64,000 bases of DNA from Natrinema caseinilyticum. GTDB taxonomy: Archaea; Halobacteriota; Halobacteria; Halobacteriales; Natrialbaceae. Below, in pieces: positions 61,627 through 64,000 of this stretch. Position numbers and translations under genes: made by a program. The stretch spans positions 1,733,369 to 1,797,368 of the forward strand of contig NZ_CP100445.1 of the NCBI RefSeq assembly GCF_024227435.1. Reading direction: 5' to 3'. A model generated the notes under the pieces. It was not told the DNA's origin. It did not search any database and saw only the letters and a program-made list of their open reading frames with translations. The first letter of the stretch is position 1. Each line of letters starts with the position of its first letter.

Positions 61627-62262
61627 TCAGTAAAGCTCGTCGAACGACTGGACGCGATAGTCGCCGAGGACGCACCGTCCGCGGCGTTCGTGGCCAACAC
61701 GTTCGACGTGGATCGCATCGAGCCCGGCGTTCCAGGCCGCGCCGATGTCGTTGGCACCGTCGCCCGCGAGAACCCCTCGGTGACCGTTGTGCCCGACGCC
61801 GAGGTCGGACATGACTCGCTCGACTGGATCCGGGTCGGGTTTCCAGCCCGTTTCCTCGGTACAGCAGAGCTGCGCGTCGAACCAGTCGCGGATACCGACG
61901 TGATCCAGCACCGGCTCACAGAGGAACTCCTGGCAGTGAGTGACGAGTCCGACCGGTTCCTCGAGGTCGGCGACGAACGCGGCGTCCTCGTGGAGGTAAG
62001 TCTGTTCGGCCCGCACCAGCGGATCCTCCTCCTCGTGGAACGCGGTCCAGAATTCGTCGGGGGCGACGCCCCAGTCTTCGAGCTGGCGGTCCCGGGACCC
62101 GGTCAGGCCGTTCCAGATGATGTCGGCTTCTCGGTCGGTGAACTCGCGACCGAGCCGGTCGCCGACCCGGTCGAACACCTCCCGCGTATAGGACCACTCG
62201 ACGTCGACGATGGTCCCGTCGAGATCGAGCAGCCAGAAGTCGTAGTCGGGTTCCGAGGCCAT
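61627..62262 (-). CDS. HAD-superfamily hydrolase
   Basis: A 211-residue phosphatase/phosphoglycolate-phosphatase-like protein. Motif I YDFWLLDLDGTIVDVEWSYT (nucleophile Asp in LDLDGT), motif II Thr in VGLVTHC, and motif III/IV GWKPDPDPVERV and VLAGDGANDIGAAWNAGLD. Start at 62262 puts motif I near the N-terminus; the longer frame to 62373 is spacer-like. Substrate unknown. Confidence 0.88.
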   Translation of the reverse strand: MASEPDYDFWLLDLDGTIVDVEWSYTREVFDRVGDRLGREFTDREADIIWNGLTGSRDRQLEDWGVAPDEFWTAFHEEEDPLVRAEQTYLHEDAAFVADLEEPVGLVTHCQEFLCEPVLDHVGIRDWFDAQLCCTEETGWKPDPDPVERVMSDLGVGHNGHRGVLAGDGANDIGAAWNAGLDAIHVERVGHERRGRCVLGDYRVQSFDELY

Positions 62263-62405
62263 CTGGAGGCACAGATAAGGGAGCCTCGAGTAAATGGTTA
62301 TCGACTGTTCGGTTTTCGGGATCGAACGTCCGTCGCCGCTCGGCCGCTCACCGTTCATCGGCCGCCCGACCATCCGTCACCGCCCGCTCGATTACCGGTC
62401 GTCGC

Positions 62406-63383
62406 TCACTCGACCGCCGGTCGAACCCGATCGGCGTACTCGGAGACGATCGGCTCGTCGACGGGGCGGAACTCGCCGGTCCAGACCGCGTCCGGATCGA
62501 TCGAGCCCTCGAGCAGTGCGGTCTCGGAGAGCGTCTCGCCGAGGCGTCGCCACCGGGCCGGATCCTGTGCCCCCCAGCCGTGATCCCGCACGTACGGCGT
62601 GAACTGGAGCCGGTTCGCCGCAGTTTCGAACTTCAGGCGCTCGATCTCCCGATTGCGCTCGAGTGTCGCGTTTCGGCCGACGAGGACGTCGATCGCACGC
62701 GCCGGATCGCGGGTCGCGGCGGCCCACCCGCGCGCGCTCGCTCGGATGAACGATCGAATCGAGTCCGGCCGTTCGCGCGCGAGCTCGGGGCCGGTGACGA
62801 GCGTCATGCCGTAGACGTCCAGATAGTCCCCGATCGGAAGCTCGTCGGGCGTCCGGTCGTGCTCGCGGCCGATCTCGATCCCATTTGTGACCACGCCGAC
62901 CGCGGCGTCGACCGCGCCGTCGACGACCTTGTGCTGGACGCGGTGGTGGGTGTGCGGATCGACGTCGAGCAGTTCGACGTCGTCTCGGATGCCCGTGTTC
63001 TCGAGCAACTGGGCGGTGAGAATCCGTGTCTTCGTCGCGGAGGGCGCGACGGTCCGGCCCGCGAGCTGTGCGGGCTCTGTGAGTGGCTCACCGAAGACGT
63101 CCCGCAGGGTGTAGACGGCCGCCGGCGTCTTCTGCGTCACCGCGGCGACCGCCAGCGGCTCGAACCCCTTGCTCTGCGTCGTCAACACGGCGCTGGCACC
63201 CGCGAGCGCGACGTCCGCACGTCCGCGCGCAGCGCGTTCGGCCGCGTACGGCGAGCCGTGGCCCTCGACGAACTCGATCTCGAGGCCAGCCTCTCGATAG
63301 AACCCCTCCTCGCGGGCGAGGAAGTACGGCGACTGGAATCCGTTCGGCTCCCAGTTGAGCTGGAACGAGAGCGTCTCTGTCAT
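62406..63383 (-). CDS. NMT1/ThiY-like binding protein without an export signal
   Basis: A 325-residue bilobed ligand-binding protein, MTETLSFQLNWEPNGFQSPY. The N-terminal pattern (LNWEPN...YFLAREEGFYREAGLEIEF) is that of pyrimidine-precursor or alkanesulfonate-type binding proteins (NMT1/THI5/ThiY group). Unlike normal binding proteins, it has no signal peptide or lipobox; the fold starts almost at residue 6. It overlaps its neighbour at 63380 by 4 bp. Ligand, and whether it is exported, are uncertain. Confidence 0.75.
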   Translation of the reverse strand: MTETLSFQLNWEPNGFQSPYFLAREEGFYREAGLEIEFVEGHGSPYAAERAARGRADVALAGASAVLTTQSKGFEPLAVAAVTQKTPAAVYTLRDVFGEPLTEPAQLAGRTVAPSATKTRILTAQLLENTGIRDDVELLDVDPHTHHRVQHKVVDGAVDAAVGVVTNGIEIGREHDRTPDELPIGDYLDVYGMTLVTGPELARERPDSIRSFIRASARGWAAATRDPARAIDVLVGRNATLERNREIERLKFETAANRLQFTPYVRDHGWGAQDPARWRRLGETLSETALLEGSIDPDAVWTGEFRPVDEPIVSEYADRVRPAVE

Positions 63384-64000
63384 GGCCGCCCCTCCATTTC
63401 CACGTCCGTCCGGAACACCCCGTCCGGTAGCTCGTCGACGCCGAGCGCGTCCGCGCCCGCGACCGCTTTCAGCCGGTCGAACAGTCGTTCCATCCCATCG
63501 ACGGTGGACTCGTCCCAGTCGGCGACGACCATCTCGCGCCAGCGATCGCGCACGGCGCGGATGACCGCGGGGTCGTCTTCGTACATGAGCTGTGCGCCCA
63601 GTTCCTCCCAGAGGCTGTCGTCGCGTTTGAGCCGCTCGACGGCGTCTCGAAAGGCCCCTTCGAAGCCGCGGACCGCGTCGGGGTGGTCGGCCAGATACGG
63701 TTCGCTCGTCAGAAACGTCGAGATCGGAATCGGGCGCTCGCCGTCGGTGTCTGCGAGCCGGTCGACCAGCCGCGACATCGACAGTACCTCCCGGTAGGGG
63801 CCGGATTCGACGATCTCCGGGACGATCTGCCAGAACTGAAGAATGGCGTCGACCTCGCCGTTTCGGAGTTGCCGAGTGAGTTCGACCTTCGATCCGGCCT
63901 CGAGGGGCGTCGCCGTCTCGTCCGGGTCGAAGCCGTGGAACTCCCGGCACGCCGCCCTGACGAGAATCCAGTTCTTGTCGCGTCGCCTGACGACGCCGAT
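63380..64000 (-). CDS. NMT1/SsuA-like binding protein, 5' end beyond window
   Basis: The visible 206 residues continue to the window edge without a start; the ATG at 63778 is internal. The C-terminal part reads PIPISTFLTSEPYLADHPDA and WEELGAQLMYEDDPAVIRAV; further upstream, LRNGEVDAILQFWQIVPEIV resembles binding-protein lobe sequence. It is paired with the overlapping gene at 62406, so the two probably form an operon with transporter genes beyond the edge. Confidence 0.7.
   Translation of the reverse strand: MGVVRRRDKNWILVRAACREFHGFDPDETATPLEAGSKVELTRQLRNGEVDAILQFWQIVPEIVESGPYREVLSMSRLVDRLADTDGERPIPISTFLTSEPYLADHPDAVRGFEGAFRDAVERLKRDDSLWEELGAQLMYEDDPAVIRAVRDRWREMVVADWDESTVDGMERLFDRLKAVAGADALGVDELPDGVFRTDVEMEGRP

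Noticed and set aside
1-64000. tRNA, rRNA, CRISPR arrays and replication origins
   Set aside because: No tRNA-like cloverleaf pattern, rRNA motif, regularly spaced repeats or origin-like repeats were noticed by eye; a tRNA or covariance search would be decisive.

Overview
The window is a chromosomal stretch of a halophilic archaeon (class Halobacteria, probably a Natrialbales-type genome such as Natrinema or Haloterrigena; the genus is inference). Support: high G+C with many ctcgag-type codons, strongly acidic predicted proteins, leaderless genes with TATA-like boxes about 27 nt before the start codon, twin-arginine and lipobox signals, and typical haloarchaeal genes (FolC-FolP fusion, archaeal DnaG primase, siroheme-decarboxylase heme route, a halobacterial-type transducer with an acidic tail).

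Layout. 0-3.4 kb: end of a UvrD-like helicase fused to an Fe-S RecB-type nuclease, with a heptamer repeat array at its stop codon. 3.5-6.8 kb: TOBE protein, folate-pathway FolCP, and a small membrane-protein gene split by a 108-bp MITE. 7-11 kb: divergent ABC exporter and a secreted beta-propeller protein. 11.3-13.05 kb: an AT-rich island with a YIP1-like protein, a Gly/Ala-rich hydrophobic peptide, a tiny membrane protein and a SpoIIM/DUF95 membrane protein, which resembles a circular-bacteriocin locus. 13.2-25 kb: carB, a PAS/GAF histidine kinase, a second ABC exporter, small conserved proteins and an FAD oxidoreductase. 25.4-33 kb: deacetylase lipoprotein, two paralogous amino-acid-binding lipoproteins and a divergent transducer. 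33-41.2 kb: thrB, pdxS, an acetoacetate-decarboxylase-like gene, DUF1405, a winged-helix protein and valS. 41.9-44.1 kb: a 45-residue peptide gene divergent from an overlapping ATP-grasp ligase and PqqD-like/M50 protease, best read as a graspetide-type RiPP locus; a CARF-like/HTH regulator and a second MITE copy follow. 46-55 kb: PQQ-like propeller, sodium symporter pair, membrane-tethered HTH, dnaG and DUF92. 54.9-60.7 kb: two cis-prenyltransferase-family genes, DUF5778, then ahbAB-met8-hemA for siroheme/heme. 60.8-64 kb: small proteins, a HAD phosphatase and two tandem NMT1/ThiY-type binding proteins, the last cut by the window edge.

Most of the window is housekeeping. The parts that look accessory are the AT-rich peptide island (11.3-13.05 kb), the RiPP-like cluster (41.9-44.1 kb), the two MITEs, and the PQQ-repeat gene flanked by a short direct repeat. 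No rRNA, tRNA or CRISPR array was recognised. All assignments come from reading the sequence; no database search was run, and DUF numbers are from memory.
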